Source: SIRX01 sp965214475
GTDB taxonomy: Bacteria; Actinomycetota; Rubrobacteria; Rubrobacterales; Rubrobacteraceae
Length of the DNA stretch: 64,000 nt
Reading direction: 5' to 3'
NCBI GenBank assembly: GCA_965214475.1
Contig: OZ243953.1
Location: 1,984,001 to 2,048,000 of the forward strand
The notes below the pieces were generated by a model. The model saw only the letters and a list, made by a program, of their open reading frames with translations, searched no databases and was not told where the DNA came from. This document shows, piece by piece, positions 43,549 through 51,974 of the stretch (positions are counted from its first letter, which is position 1; the number at the start of each line of letters is the position of its first letter). The position numbers and the translations under genes were made by a program.

Positions 43549-44415
43549 ATGACAGAGATGAAGAATAGATCCGACCGGTCAGTGTCCCTAACCGCGGCCC
43601 TGGAACGTCCCCGCTACGAGGTCATCCCACTGCCGGGCGTCGCGGAGCGCGTCCTGAAACACATCCCCAAGGAGGTGGAACTTACGGTCACCGCCTCACC
43701 GACCAAGGGTCTCGGCCCTACCGTGGACCTTACGGAGCGGCTGACGGGGGAGGGGTACCGGGTGATACCGCACCTATCGGCGCGTTTGATCTCCAACGAT
43801 TCCCACCTGAAGGACATCGCTTGCCGGCTGCACGAAGCTGGCGTGAAGGACGTATTCGCCATTGCGGGCGACGCACCGAAGCCCGCCGGCAAGTTCGCCG
43901 GGTCCGTGGATCTTCTGGCGACCCTGGCAGAGATCGGAACGGGGTTCGAGCAGGTCGGTATCGGCGGCTACCCGGAGCGTCATCCCCTCATCAGCGACGA
44001 GACCACGGTCCAAGCCATGAACGACAAGCTGCCTTACGCCACGTATATCGTCAGCCAGATCTGCTTCCAGCCCCGACTCATAGAAGCCTGGGTCCAGAAG
44101 GTCCGGGATCGGGGCGTTCAGCTCCCGATCTACGTCGGAATACCCGGCTCCGTTAGCATGACGAAGCTGATGCGGATCTCCGGCAGCATCGGCCTCGGCG
44201 ACTCCGCCCGCTTTCTGAAGAAGTACGGCAACCGCTTCCTAAGAATGATGCTCCCCGGCGGCTACACGCCCGACGGTCTGGTCGCGGACCTCACCCCGCA
44301 ACTCGCCGATCCGTGGAGCAACCTCCGCGGCTTCCACGTCTACACGTTCAACGAGCTGGAGCGTACCGAGGCTTGGCGACAGAGCATGTTAGAGCGCCTC
44401 AAGGCGACGACGTAG
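43549..44415 (+). CDS. Methylenetetrahydrofolate reductase-like protein (MetF family)
   Basis: A 288-residue TIM-barrel protein from the ATG at 43549 (MTEMKNRSDRSV), preferred over the open frame at 43495 because GAGAGG lies just upstream. MetF-like motifs include ELTVTASPTKG, YRVIPHLSARLISND, DVFAIAGDAPKPAGKF, IGIGGYPERHP-type and YIVSQICFQP. The family interconverts 5,10-methylene-THF and 5-methyl-THF with a flavin. In a catabolic operon it probably runs in the oxidative direction. It sits between two methyl-transfer genes. Confidence 0.85.
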   Translation: MTEMKNRSDRSVSLTAALERPRYEVIPLPGVAERVLKHIPKEVELTVTASPTKGLGPTVDLTERLTGEGYRVIPHLSARLISNDSHLKDIACRLHEAGVKDVFAIAGDAPKPAGKFAGSVDLLATLAEIGTGFEQVGIGGYPERHPLISDETTVQAMNDKLPYATYIVSQICFQPRLIEAWVQKVRDRGVQLPIYVGIPGSVSMTKLMRISGSIGLGDSARFLKKYGNRFLRMMLPGGYTPDGLVADLTPQLADPWSNLRGFHVYTFNELERTEAWRQSMLERLKATT

Positions 44416-44446
44416 CCACTCCCCGCTAGACTCCAAGGAGCCAACA

Positions 44447-46159
44447 ATGCTAAAACCAACCGAGATGCCCTCAGACCTCCAAATAGCCCGCAAAGCCCGC
44501 CTCAAACCTATGGAAGAGGTCGCCGAAGAGATCGGGGTGGGTCCGCATCACCTGGAACACTACGGAAAAGACGTAGCCAAAATAAAGTTGGACGCCATAG
44601 AGGAGTTGGAGGATCGTCCCCGCGCCAAGTATGTAGTAGTCTCCGCCATCACCCCCACTCCCCTCGGAGAAGGCAAGACGACCACCACCGTAGGACTCGG
44701 CCAGGCCTTCAAACACCTCGGCAAGACGGCCACGGTCGCGGTGCGTCAGCCTTCTATGGGACCGACCTTCGGGATCAAGGGCGGCGCGGCGGGTGGCGGC
44801 TACAGCCAGGTAGTACCGATGGAGATGCTGAACCTGCACCTGACCGGCGACATGCACGCCGTAACGGCGGCCCACAACCTGCTCTCCGCCATGATAGATA
44901 ACCACATCCACCAACACGACGACTTCTTCGACGTAGACCGCCACTCCATCACTTGGCGGCGCGTTATGGACGTAAACGATAGGTCTCTAAGACACACCAT
45001 AACGGGCCTCGGACCACGGGTTGACGGAGTCCCTCGCGAGGCGGGCTTCGATATCACCGCAGCCTCCGAAGTTATGGCCGTGCTGGCACTATCCAACTCC
45101 TTGAAGGACCTGCGGGAACGTCTGGGCCGTATAGTCATCGGCTCCTCCGTAAAAGGCGAGCCTATCACCGCCGAAGACCTCAAAGCAGCCGGCGCGATGA
45201 CGGTTATCCTCAAAGAGGCCATAAAGCCGAACCTGATGCAGACCCTGGAGAACACGCCTGTGCTTGTCCACGCGGGACCGTTCGGCAACATCGCCCACGG
45301 CAACTCCTCTATAGTCGCCGACCGGATCGGCATCCGGGGCGGAGACTTCCTCATCACCGAAGCTGGCTTCGGGGCCGACATGGGTGCCGAACGCTTCTTC
45401 AACATCAAGTGCCGCAACTCCGGGCTGAAACCCGACGCAGCGGTGCTGGTAGCCACGGTAAGAGCCCTCAAGGTTCACTCCGGTCGCCACAAGGTCAAGG
45501 CCGGACAGCCTCTGCCGGAAGAACTACTAAAAGAGAACCCTGATGACGTGTACGCCGGGGCGGACAACCTTAGAAAGCAGATAGAGAACATAAGGGTCCA
45601 CGGCGTCTCACCGGTGGTAGCCATAAACGCCTTCCCAACGGATCACGACTCCGAACACGAAGCCATCCGGGAGATAGCTGAAAAAATGGGAGCCCGCGTC
45701 GCCGTCTGCAACCACTTCACCGAGGGCGGCGCCGGAGCAGTGGAGCTGGCCGAAGCTGTTGCCGAGGCAGCAGAAGAACCAACCCAGTTCGAGTTTCTCT
45801 ACCCTGACGAAGCATCTCTAAGAGAAAAGGTAGAAGCAGTAGCCACAAAGGTGTATGGGGCGAAAGGCGTCGAGTACGACATACAAGCCGGAGCCCAGAT
45901 CGACTCCTACGAAAAGAACGGCTTCGGAAACCTGCCAGTGTGCATCGCAAAGACACACCTCTCCATCTCCTCTGACCCTAGTCTAACGGGAGCCCCTAAG
46001 GATTGGACGCTGCCGGTCCGGGAGGTGCGGGCCTCGGTAGGAGCGGGCTTTATCTACCCGATCTGCGGCGACATGCGCACGATGCCGGGATTGAGCGCCC
46101 ATCCCGCCGCTGAAAGCATAGACATAGACGAGAACGGCGAAACCGTGGGGCTGTTCTGA
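44447..46159 (+). CDS. fhs: Formate-tetrahydrofolate ligase
   Basis: A 570-residue enzyme matching the family: ATP-binding loop TPTPLGEGKTTTTVGLGQAF near residue 67, RQPSMGPTFGIKGGAAGGGYSQV, NLHLTGDMHAV and DITAASEVMAVLAL, and the C-terminal PGLSAHPAAESIDID. It interconverts formate plus ATP and 10-formyl-THF. With the cyclohydrolase next to it, it can release formate from folate-bound carbon and make ATP during methyl oxidation. The ATG follows AAGGAG. Confidence 0.97.
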   Translation: MLKPTEMPSDLQIARKARLKPMEEVAEEIGVGPHHLEHYGKDVAKIKLDAIEELEDRPRAKYVVVSAITPTPLGEGKTTTTVGLGQAFKHLGKTATVAVRQPSMGPTFGIKGGAAGGGYSQVVPMEMLNLHLTGDMHAVTAAHNLLSAMIDNHIHQHDDFFDVDRHSITWRRVMDVNDRSLRHTITGLGPRVDGVPREAGFDITAASEVMAVLALSNSLKDLRERLGRIVIGSSVKGEPITAEDLKAAGAMTVILKEAIKPNLMQTLENTPVLVHAGPFGNIAHGNSSIVADRIGIRGGDFLITEAGFGADMGAERFFNIKCRNSGLKPDAAVLVATVRALKVHSGRHKVKAGQPLPEELLKENPDDVYAGADNLRKQIENIRVHGVSPVVAINAFPTDHDSEHEAIREIAEKMGARVAVCNHFTEGGAGAVELAEAVAEAAEEPTQFEFLYPDEASLREKVEAVATKVYGAKGVEYDIQAGAQIDSYEKNGFGNLPVCIAKTHLSISSDPSLTGAPKDWTLPVREVRASVGAGFIYPICGDMRTMPGLSAHPAAESIDIDENGETVGLF

Positions 46160-46731
46160 GCCAACCCGACACAAAAACCGGCTACCTCGACCTCCCGCTG
46201 GGCCAGTTCCTGGACCTCACGGCCTCCGGCGAACCGGCTCCTGGCGGGGGTGCAGCGGCCGCAGTGATCGTCTCCCTGGCCGCCGCCCTCGCCGGCATGG
46301 CCGCCCGACTCTCGACCGGGCAACTATCCGAGGCAGAGGATCTAATTGAGCGCGCCGAGGCGTTGAGGGAACGGGCCGCGTCCCTAGCTCAAGCCGACGC
46401 CGCAGCCTACGGGCGTGTCATTGAGGCTCAGCGCGAAGGCGGCGACATGCAAGTTGCGCTCTCCATGGCGGCTGACGTACCACTGGAAGTCGCCGAGGTG
46501 GGTGCGGAGATTGCCAGCGTTGCGGCCCGGCTGGCGGGATATGGCAACCCGAACCTGCGCGGTGACGCCCTTACGGCGATCCTACTGGCCGAGGCGGGTA
46601 CGCAGGCCGCCGCGTCTCTAGTCGAGATCAACCTCTCTACTGCTAGGGCTAAGGACGGACGGCTCGACCACGCTCGGCAGCTCGCGAGGTCCGCAACGAT
46701 GGCCCGAAACGCCACCGAAAGCGGGCTCTGA
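46156..46731 (+). CDS. Formiminotransferase-cyclodeaminase family protein, probable methenyl-THF cyclohydrolase
   Basis: About 191 residues. The core is the FTCD C-domain: LPLGQFLDLTASGEPAPGGG, then AAAVIVSLAAALAGMAARL, and a long helical bundle. The only ATG or GTG in frame (46264) would remove the conserved PGGG motif. The upstream frame reaches back to a CTG at 46156 overlapping the fhs stop, so a rare CTG start with translational coupling is the best guess. Single-domain proteins of this type (FchA) hydrolyse methenyl-THF to 10-formyl-THF and pair with formate-THF ligase. Confidence 0.8.
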   Translation: MSQPDTKTGYLDLPLGQFLDLTASGEPAPGGGAAAAVIVSLAAALAGMAARLSTGQLSEAEDLIERAEALRERAASLAQADAAAYGRVIEAQREGGDMQVALSMAADVPLEVAEVGAEIASVAARLAGYGNPNLRGDALTAILLAEAGTQAAASLVEINLSTARAKDGRLDHARQLARSATMARNATESGL

Positions 46732-46817
46732 AATGTATTTGAGACAGTGCCGTATGGTGCAACAGCCTGTGGTGTGCGGTATATTGCATATAACATTGCC
46801 GGGATAGGAGGCATCTG

Positions 46818-48092
46818 ATGGCTGAGAGAAGAACGCCACTGTACGACTTTCATCTGCGAGCCGCCCGTGAGGTAATAAAAGGCGGCGGGGATTTCATGTT
46901 CCCCAGCGCCTACACCTCGCCGGTAGAGGAGCATCTGAACGTGCGACGAAACGTGGGAATGCAGGACTTATCCACGATGGGTGAGATCGACATCAAAGGC
47001 CCGGGGGCCGAGCGGCTCGTGCGACGGCTGCTCGTCAACGAGGTGTTGGACCTGGAGCCAGGCCAGCTAAGGTACTCGACCATGTGCAACGAGGAGGGTG
47101 GCATCGTAGACGACGTGACCGTCTACAAGTTCGATGACGAACACTTCATGATCGTCGCCAGCTCCGGACCGCGGTTGAAGTCTTACCGTTGGATCTCCGA
47201 GCACGCCGAAGGCCGGAGCGCCTACGTCACCGACATGACGGCAGCCATCGCCCTGCCGGTCGTGCAGGGGCCTCTCTCTCGCAAGTTCCTCAAGACGATA
47301 GTAAAAGACGTGGATCTGGACGAGCTGCGGTTCTTCCGCTTCGCGCCGGGCCGCATAAACGGCATCGAAGTCATCGTCTCCCGCTCCGGCTACACTGGTG
47401 AGTTGGGCTACGAGCTGTACACGCCCGCCGACCAGGCCTCCGTCCTCTGGGACTACCTGCTAAAGAAGGGCAAAGAGTTCAACCTCCAGCCCTACGGCGT
47501 CGCGGCGATGCAATCCTTGAGGATCGAGAAGAGCCTCCCCCTCTACGGCTCGGACATCAACGAGGACTACACCCCGTTCCATGCGGGTCTCTCACGCTGG
47601 ATCCACTTCGACAAGCCGGACTTTATCGGACGCGAAGCGTTGCTGAAGGTGCAGGACGAGGGTTTGGACCAACGCTGGGTCGGCCTCACTCTAGAAACCG
47701 AAGTTCCCGCCGCCGTCAACGACAAGCTCTACAGCATCGGCGACGTTGCGACCTTCAAGGAGAAGATGTTCTCCGGCAGCGAGGCGGGCGAGTACAAAGA
47801 CGACGTCATGTCCGGCGAGCGGCAGGTCGGGCACATCACCTGCAGCGCTATAGGCCCGTCGGTCGGTAAGACCATCGCGATGGCCTACGTGGACACCGCC
47901 CACTCCTGGCCGGGAGCGAACCTGGTCGTGGAGATCAACGGCCGCCCCATCCCCGCCAGAGTCGCGCAAACTCCGTTCTTCGATCCCGAGATGGCCCGCA
48001 TCCGGTCCAAACCCCAGGACGACGACCGGCGCCAGGAGCCCGCGCCGGAGCCTATGGCCTACGCGAATGCCTCGGTGAATGGCAGCGCATAG
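46818..48092 (+). CDS. GcvT-family aminomethyltransferase
   Basis: A 424-residue GcvT-type protein: MQDLSTMGEIDIKGPGAERL, VNEVLDLEPGQLRYSTMCNEEGG-type early motif (key residues Q, Y, C), SRSGYTGELGYELYT near residue 195 and RIEKSLPLYGSDINEDYTP. Family members bind THF and accept methyl or methylene groups. It is a third, distinct GcvT-type protein of the operon. Its Pro/Glu/Arg-rich C-terminal 35 residues look disordered. The ATG follows TAGGAGG. The stop overlaps the sarcosine oxidase start by one base. Confidence 0.85.
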   Translation: MAERRTPLYDFHLRAAREVIKGGGDFMFPSAYTSPVEEHLNVRRNVGMQDLSTMGEIDIKGPGAERLVRRLLVNEVLDLEPGQLRYSTMCNEEGGIVDDVTVYKFDDEHFMIVASSGPRLKSYRWISEHAEGRSAYVTDMTAAIALPVVQGPLSRKFLKTIVKDVDLDELRFFRFAPGRINGIEVIVSRSGYTGELGYELYTPADQASVLWDYLLKKGKEFNLQPYGVAAMQSLRIEKSLPLYGSDINEDYTPFHAGLSRWIHFDKPDFIGREALLKVQDEGLDQRWVGLTLETEVPAAVNDKLYSIGDVATFKEKMFSGSEAGEYKDDVMSGERQVGHITCSAIGPSVGKTIAMAYVDTAHSWPGANLVVEINGRPIPARVAQTPFFDPEMARIRSKPQDDDRRQEPAPEPMAYANASVNGSA

Positions 48093-49408
48093 TGGCATCT
48101 AACTACCACTCAAAACGCTACGACGCTATCGTCGTCGGCGCGGGCGCGATGGGCAGCGCCACCGCCTACTACCTGGCCCGGCGCGGCAAGCGGGTGCTTT
48201 GCCTGGAACGCTTCGGCATCCCCCACACGATGGGCTCCTCCCACGGCCACACGCGCATCATCCGGCTCGCCTACTACGAGGACCCGTCCTATGTACTGCT
48301 ACTGCGCCGCGCCTACGAGCTGTGGCGCGAGATCCAGAGCACAGCCGGCGAACGACTCCTGCACACCATCGGCTCCATAGACGCCGGACCGGAAGATAGC
48401 TGGGTCTTCAAGGGCTCGTGGGAGTCGGCCAGGCTCCACGACTTGCCGCACGAAGTGCTCACCGGCTCCGAGCTGCACCGCCGCTACCCCGGCTACCACC
48501 TCCCTCCGGAGCACCTGGCCCTCGTCCAGCCCGACGGCGGTTTCCTCGCGCCGGAGCGGTGCATCGTCTCCTATGTCATGGCGGCGCAGGCGCAGGACGC
48601 GGAGATCCACGGTCACGAAGAAGTCCTCGAATGGGAACCTCTTGAAGGCGGCGTCCGGGTTCGCACAGAGCGTGACACCTACGAGGCGGACAAGCTGGTC
48701 TTCACCGCCGGGGCCTGGAACCAGAACCTGCTGGGCGTCCTGGATGGTCTCGCCACGCCGGAGCGGCAGGTGCTGGCGTGGCTGCAACCGACGGCCCCCG
48801 AACACTTCCGGCCCGATAACTTCCCGGTCTTCAACCTGCTCGTGGACGAAGGCCGCTTCTATGGCTTCCCGGTCTTCGGGGTTCCTGGCTTCAAGTTCGG
48901 CAAGTACTTCCATTTGGAGGAACAGGGCGACGCCGAAGAGCTGGACCGCGAAGTCCACGGCTACGACGAGCGGGTATTGCGGGAGTTCGCCGAGCGATAC
49001 TTCCCGGAGGGTTGCGGCCCAACGATGAGTTTGCACACCTGCATGTTCACCAACACGCCGGACCATCACTTCGTTATAGACCTTCACCCAGATTACGAGC
49101 AAGTCAGCATCGCTTCGGCGTGTTCGGGGCACGGGTTCAAGTTCGCCAGCGTGATCGGGGAGGTCATGGCGGACCTCGCCGAGACCGGCATCACCCGCCA
49201 CAACATAGACCTCTTCCGCCTGGACCGCTTCCAGCGTCGAGGCCGGCGCTACGAGACCGATCGTGGTAGACGGCAAGCTGACCGCACCGCCCAAAAAAGT
49301 AGCCGTGGCAACCGCCAGCAGGAGGAAAACGGGGACCGTCGAGTCTATGAGCAGAACGGAAAGGCACACTCGTTCCCACGGGTCCCAAACATAAAGACTT
49401 TCTGGTAA
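48092..49408 (+). CDS. Monomeric sarcosine oxidase-like flavoprotein
   Basis: The first 385 residues match monomeric sarcosine oxidase or N-methyltryptophan oxidase: FAD loop DAIVVGAGAMGSATAYYL, GSSHGHTRIIRLAYYEDPSY, and the covalent-FAD cysteine in HTCMFTNTPDHHFVIDLHP near residue 315. It oxidises a secondary amine such as sarcosine to glycine, formaldehyde and H2O2. The last 55 residues (after RLDRFQRRG) are a basic, low-complexity tail unlike the family, perhaps from a lost stop codon or a frameshift. The start is GTG coupled to the upstream gene. Confidence 0.88.
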   Translation: MASNYHSKRYDAIVVGAGAMGSATAYYLARRGKRVLCLERFGIPHTMGSSHGHTRIIRLAYYEDPSYVLLLRRAYELWREIQSTAGERLLHTIGSIDAGPEDSWVFKGSWESARLHDLPHEVLTGSELHRRYPGYHLPPEHLALVQPDGGFLAPERCIVSYVMAAQAQDAEIHGHEEVLEWEPLEGGVRVRTERDTYEADKLVFTAGAWNQNLLGVLDGLATPERQVLAWLQPTAPEHFRPDNFPVFNLLVDEGRFYGFPVFGVPGFKFGKYFHLEEQGDAEELDREVHGYDERVLREFAERYFPEGCGPTMSLHTCMFTNTPDHHFVIDLHPDYEQVSIASACSGHGFKFASVIGEVMADLAETGITRHNIDLFRLDRFQRRGRRYETDRGRRQADRTAQKSSRGNRQQEENGDRRVYEQNGKAHSFPRVPNIKTFW

Positions 49409-49412
49409 GCGA

Positions 49413-50267
49413 GTGCCCAGGGCGTCGACAGTACACGTAGTCTCCGGCGCGCTCGACGACGCGCTGCGGCGGGAGCTGATCTACGAGGGCGAAATCCTGA
49501 TCTTCAAAGACATAGAGCCGATGGCCAGGCTCTGCACGCTCACTGACGACCTCGTTCGGGAGGCGTTGGGCAAATCGGACCCGGTTCGGGCGCAGTTCGA
49601 GCTCGGAGTGGAAGACTACCAGGAGAGGGTCGATAGCCTCCAGAAACAGTACATGAAGAATGAATCGGCGAAGAGCCTGTTCAGGGAGGTACTGGAGAGC
49701 ATAGGTGTAGACGTGCGGCGGACCCGCTGGGACCTGCTCCGCCTGCGGGCGTTCCCCCACAGCGAGGAGCTTACAGAGAACAGCCTGGGGAGGCTCGGTA
49801 TTCATCGCGACACCTGGGGATCAAACATCTACGCGCAGACGAACTGGTGGGCCTCGATCTACCCGGTCACTGCCGGACGCACCATCGCTTTCTACCCGAC
49901 TTACTGGTCACGTCCTATCGATAACACCAGCGCGAGTTGGGGCCTGGAAAACGTCCGGGACGCCCGGCGGGCGGGCGATAGCTCAGTCCCGCTAGTCCCT
50001 GAGCTGGTCGAGCCGGTAGACGCCGCATCCGAGCTCCGGGTGGTAATCGAACCCGGTGATCTTCTGTGCTTCTCCGGAGCACACCTACACGTTGGCGTAC
50101 CCAATTCGACGGGCGTGGCCCGCTTCAGCATCGAGATCCGTACGGTAGACGTGGAGGATATGGCTACGGGAATCGGGGCTCCGAACGTGGACGGCGGCGC
50201 CTCTGAAGAGCACCCGGAGTGGTTCAGTCACATTAAAGACGGAACTATGCTTTTGGAAAGCATTTAA
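49413..50267 (+). CDS. 2-oxoglutarate/Fe(II) oxygenase-like protein
   Basis: A 284-residue protein. It has an H-x-D motif (LGIHRDTWGSNIYAQTNWW) near residue 132 and a distal His in FSGAHLHVGVPNSTGVARFSIEIR, the layout of a cupin-type iron oxygenase with a 2OG-binding Arg (ARFSIEIR). The N-terminus (IYEGEILIFKDIEP) resembles PhyH-like enzymes. Starting at GTG 49413 gives a weak Shine-Dalgarno. In this operon it might hydroxylate an N-methyl donor such as a betaine before further oxidation; this is inference. Confidence 0.68.
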   Translation: MPRASTVHVVSGALDDALRRELIYEGEILIFKDIEPMARLCTLTDDLVREALGKSDPVRAQFELGVEDYQERVDSLQKQYMKNESAKSLFREVLESIGVDVRRTRWDLLRLRAFPHSEELTENSLGRLGIHRDTWGSNIYAQTNWWASIYPVTAGRTIAFYPTYWSRPIDNTSASWGLENVRDARRAGDSSVPLVPELVEPVDAASELRVVIEPGDLLCFSGAHLHVGVPNSTGVARFSIEIRTVDVEDMATGIGAPNVDGGASEEHPEWFSHIKDGTMLLESI

Positions 50268-50296
50268 AAACATTTTATGGAAGGCGTGTAAAATAA

Positions 50297-51106
50297 ATGG
50301 TCATGGATCGTGTCAAAAGTAAGGGTTCGTCTGTGCAGTCGGTGGATCGTGCAATAACGGTTATGGAATTGTTGTCCAGCCAGGGATGGTCCGGCGTCAC
50401 CGAGGTCGCAAACGAGCTGGACATCCACAAGTCCACTGCCTACCGGCTACTCGCCACACTCCGGGACCGGGGTCTGGTGGAGCAGGATGCTGCCACTGAG
50501 AAATATCGTCTGGGGTTCGGAATGGTGCTGCTCGCGAGCACGGTTACCGGGGACCTGGACATCGTTCGCTACGCACGTCCCATTTGCGAACGTCTGAGCG
50601 ACAAGACGGAAGAAACGGTGACCGTCACAGCCCTGGAGGCTGAAGAGGCGGTCATAATCCATCAGAGCATATCTACCAGCTCCATGATGTCCGTTGACTG
50701 GTCCGGCTGGCACACGCCGCTCCACGCCTCGGCCGCCGGAAAGGTCTTGCTGGCCTACATGACCGAAGAGCGGCGGCGACGAATTTTGCGAGAACCCCTC
50801 GAAAGCCTCACCGAGCACACGGTGACGGACCGAGACATTCTGCAGCAACAGCTTCAGGAGATCCGGGCTACCGGTTACGGCCGCACTATCGAGGAGTTGG
50901 AGGTTGGGATAAACGCTGTTGGCGCCCCGATCCTGGCCGCCGATGGAGCGGTCATCGCCGCCGTGGCCGTCTCGGGCCCCGTTTTCCGGCTCCCGGAGGA
51001 ATCGGTCCCGGAGATAGGCGAACTGGTCAAGGAAGCCGCGGCGGAGATCTCCCGGAGCCTTGGGTTTTACGGAGATTGGGAGGAAAACGGACACAGCGGC
51101 AAGTAG
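50297..51106 (+). CDS. IclR-family transcriptional regulator
   Basis: A 269-residue protein with an N-terminal winged helix-turn-helix (VQSVDRAITVMELL, EVANELDIHKSTAYRLLATL) and a C-terminal IclR effector domain (WHTPLHASAAGKVLLAY; LQEIRATGYGRTIEELEVGI; GAVIAAVAVSGP). It is the last gene of the one-carbon operon on the plus strand and probably controls it in response to a pathway substrate. The exact operator was not identified, though the promoter region lies more than 11 kb upstream. Confidence 0.92.
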   Translation: MVMDRVKSKGSSVQSVDRAITVMELLSSQGWSGVTEVANELDIHKSTAYRLLATLRDRGLVEQDAATEKYRLGFGMVLLASTVTGDLDIVRYARPICERLSDKTEETVTVTALEAEEAVIIHQSISTSSMMSVDWSGWHTPLHASAAGKVLLAYMTEERRRRILREPLESLTEHTVTDRDILQQQLQEIRATGYGRTIEELEVGINAVGAPILAADGAVIAAVAVSGPVFRLPEESVPEIGELVKEAAAEISRSLGFYGDWEENGHSGK

Positions 51107-51243
51107 TTCCTAACAACAAAAACAAGCGCCGCCGCAAGAAACCTACCCGGCACCCTATCACTCAGTAAACACAGAAAAATGTTTCCCCACTTCCCAGAAA
51201 TGGTACGTATAGGGCCTTTGAAATACGAAAGAAGGAGCCCAAC

Positions 51244-51969
51244 TTGGCTATAGACATCGGACACAAGATGTCGGCTTTCGACTTGCCGGATCATAGCGGC
51301 GAAAGCTGGAACCTCGACGAACAGCTCTCCGAAGGCCCGGTAATGCTGGTCTTCTACCGCGGCAACTGGTGACCGTACTGCAACGGGCAGCTAGGTAGCT
51401 TTGCCAGGGAGTACGAAGAGTTCGAAAACCGCGGGGTACGCCTCGCAGGCATCAGCGTAGACCCACCGGACCACGGCGCGTCTATGGTGGAAAAGTTGGA
51501 ACTGCCGTTCCCGCTCCTGAGCGACGCTCGGGGAGAGTTGAGCAAGCTCTGCGATCTGTGGAACGAAGACGAGGGCGTCGCGATACCCGCAATCATCGTT
51601 GTAGACCGATCTGGAGGAATACAGTACGCCTACGCCGGCAACGACTTCGCCGACCGGCCTGGAGACCAGAAAATCTTCGAGGCGCTGGACGCTCTGGACG
51701 GCAGCGGGGAACCCGAGAACCGGGAGTCCGAAGTCTCGCTCTCGGCGGACGAGGCCCAGAGGGACAGCGTGCGCCCGGACAAGCCGCCCATCACCCTGGA
51801 GCAACTCATCCCCTACTACCGGGGCGTCTACTTCACCTCCGTCGCGCTTAAAAAGCGTCTCGAAGGCAACGGAGACGAAGAGGGAGCAGGAGAGGTGGAC
51901 TCTTACCAGAAGCTCACTAACGGTTACAGCGAAGCCCTCAACGAGACCCGTAAGCTCAAGAGCGCCTAG
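51244..51969 (+). CDS. Selenoprotein: UxxC peroxiredoxin-like protein
   Basis: A 241-residue protein if TGA at 51370-51372 (codon 43) is read as selenocysteine. The frame runs unbroken from TTG at 51244 (after GAAGGAG) through FYRGNW-U-PYCNGQL to the TAG at 51967. The usual family motif is WCPYC, so TGA stands exactly at the first redox cysteine of a thioredoxin-fold CxxC pair. Downstream comes the peroxiredoxin-like core (GVRLAGISVDPPDHGA; LPFPLLSDARGELSKL). The C-terminal 80 residues add an acidic helical extension. A SECIS-like hairpin follows the TGA. The gene would be missed by standard annotation. Confidence 0.87.
51375..51414 (+). promoter_or_regulatory. Putative bacterial SECIS element of the peroxiredoxin-like gene
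   Basis: Three bases after the TGA codon, GTACT (51375-51379) pairs with AGTAC (51410-51414). Inside, GGCA/TGCC and GCT/AGC enclose the apical loop AGGT (51393-51396). The E. coli fdhF SECIS also has an AGGU-containing loop with a bulged U in the stem; here a two-base UU bulge is on the 3' side. Position and loop fit SelB recognition. Confidence 0.6.
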
Positions 51970-51974
51970 AGAAG

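Noticed and set aside
49236..49369. Hydrophobic minus-strand frame that could be a signal peptide gene
   Set aside because: It is the complement of the odd basic tail of the sarcosine oxidase frame, with no supporting start context.
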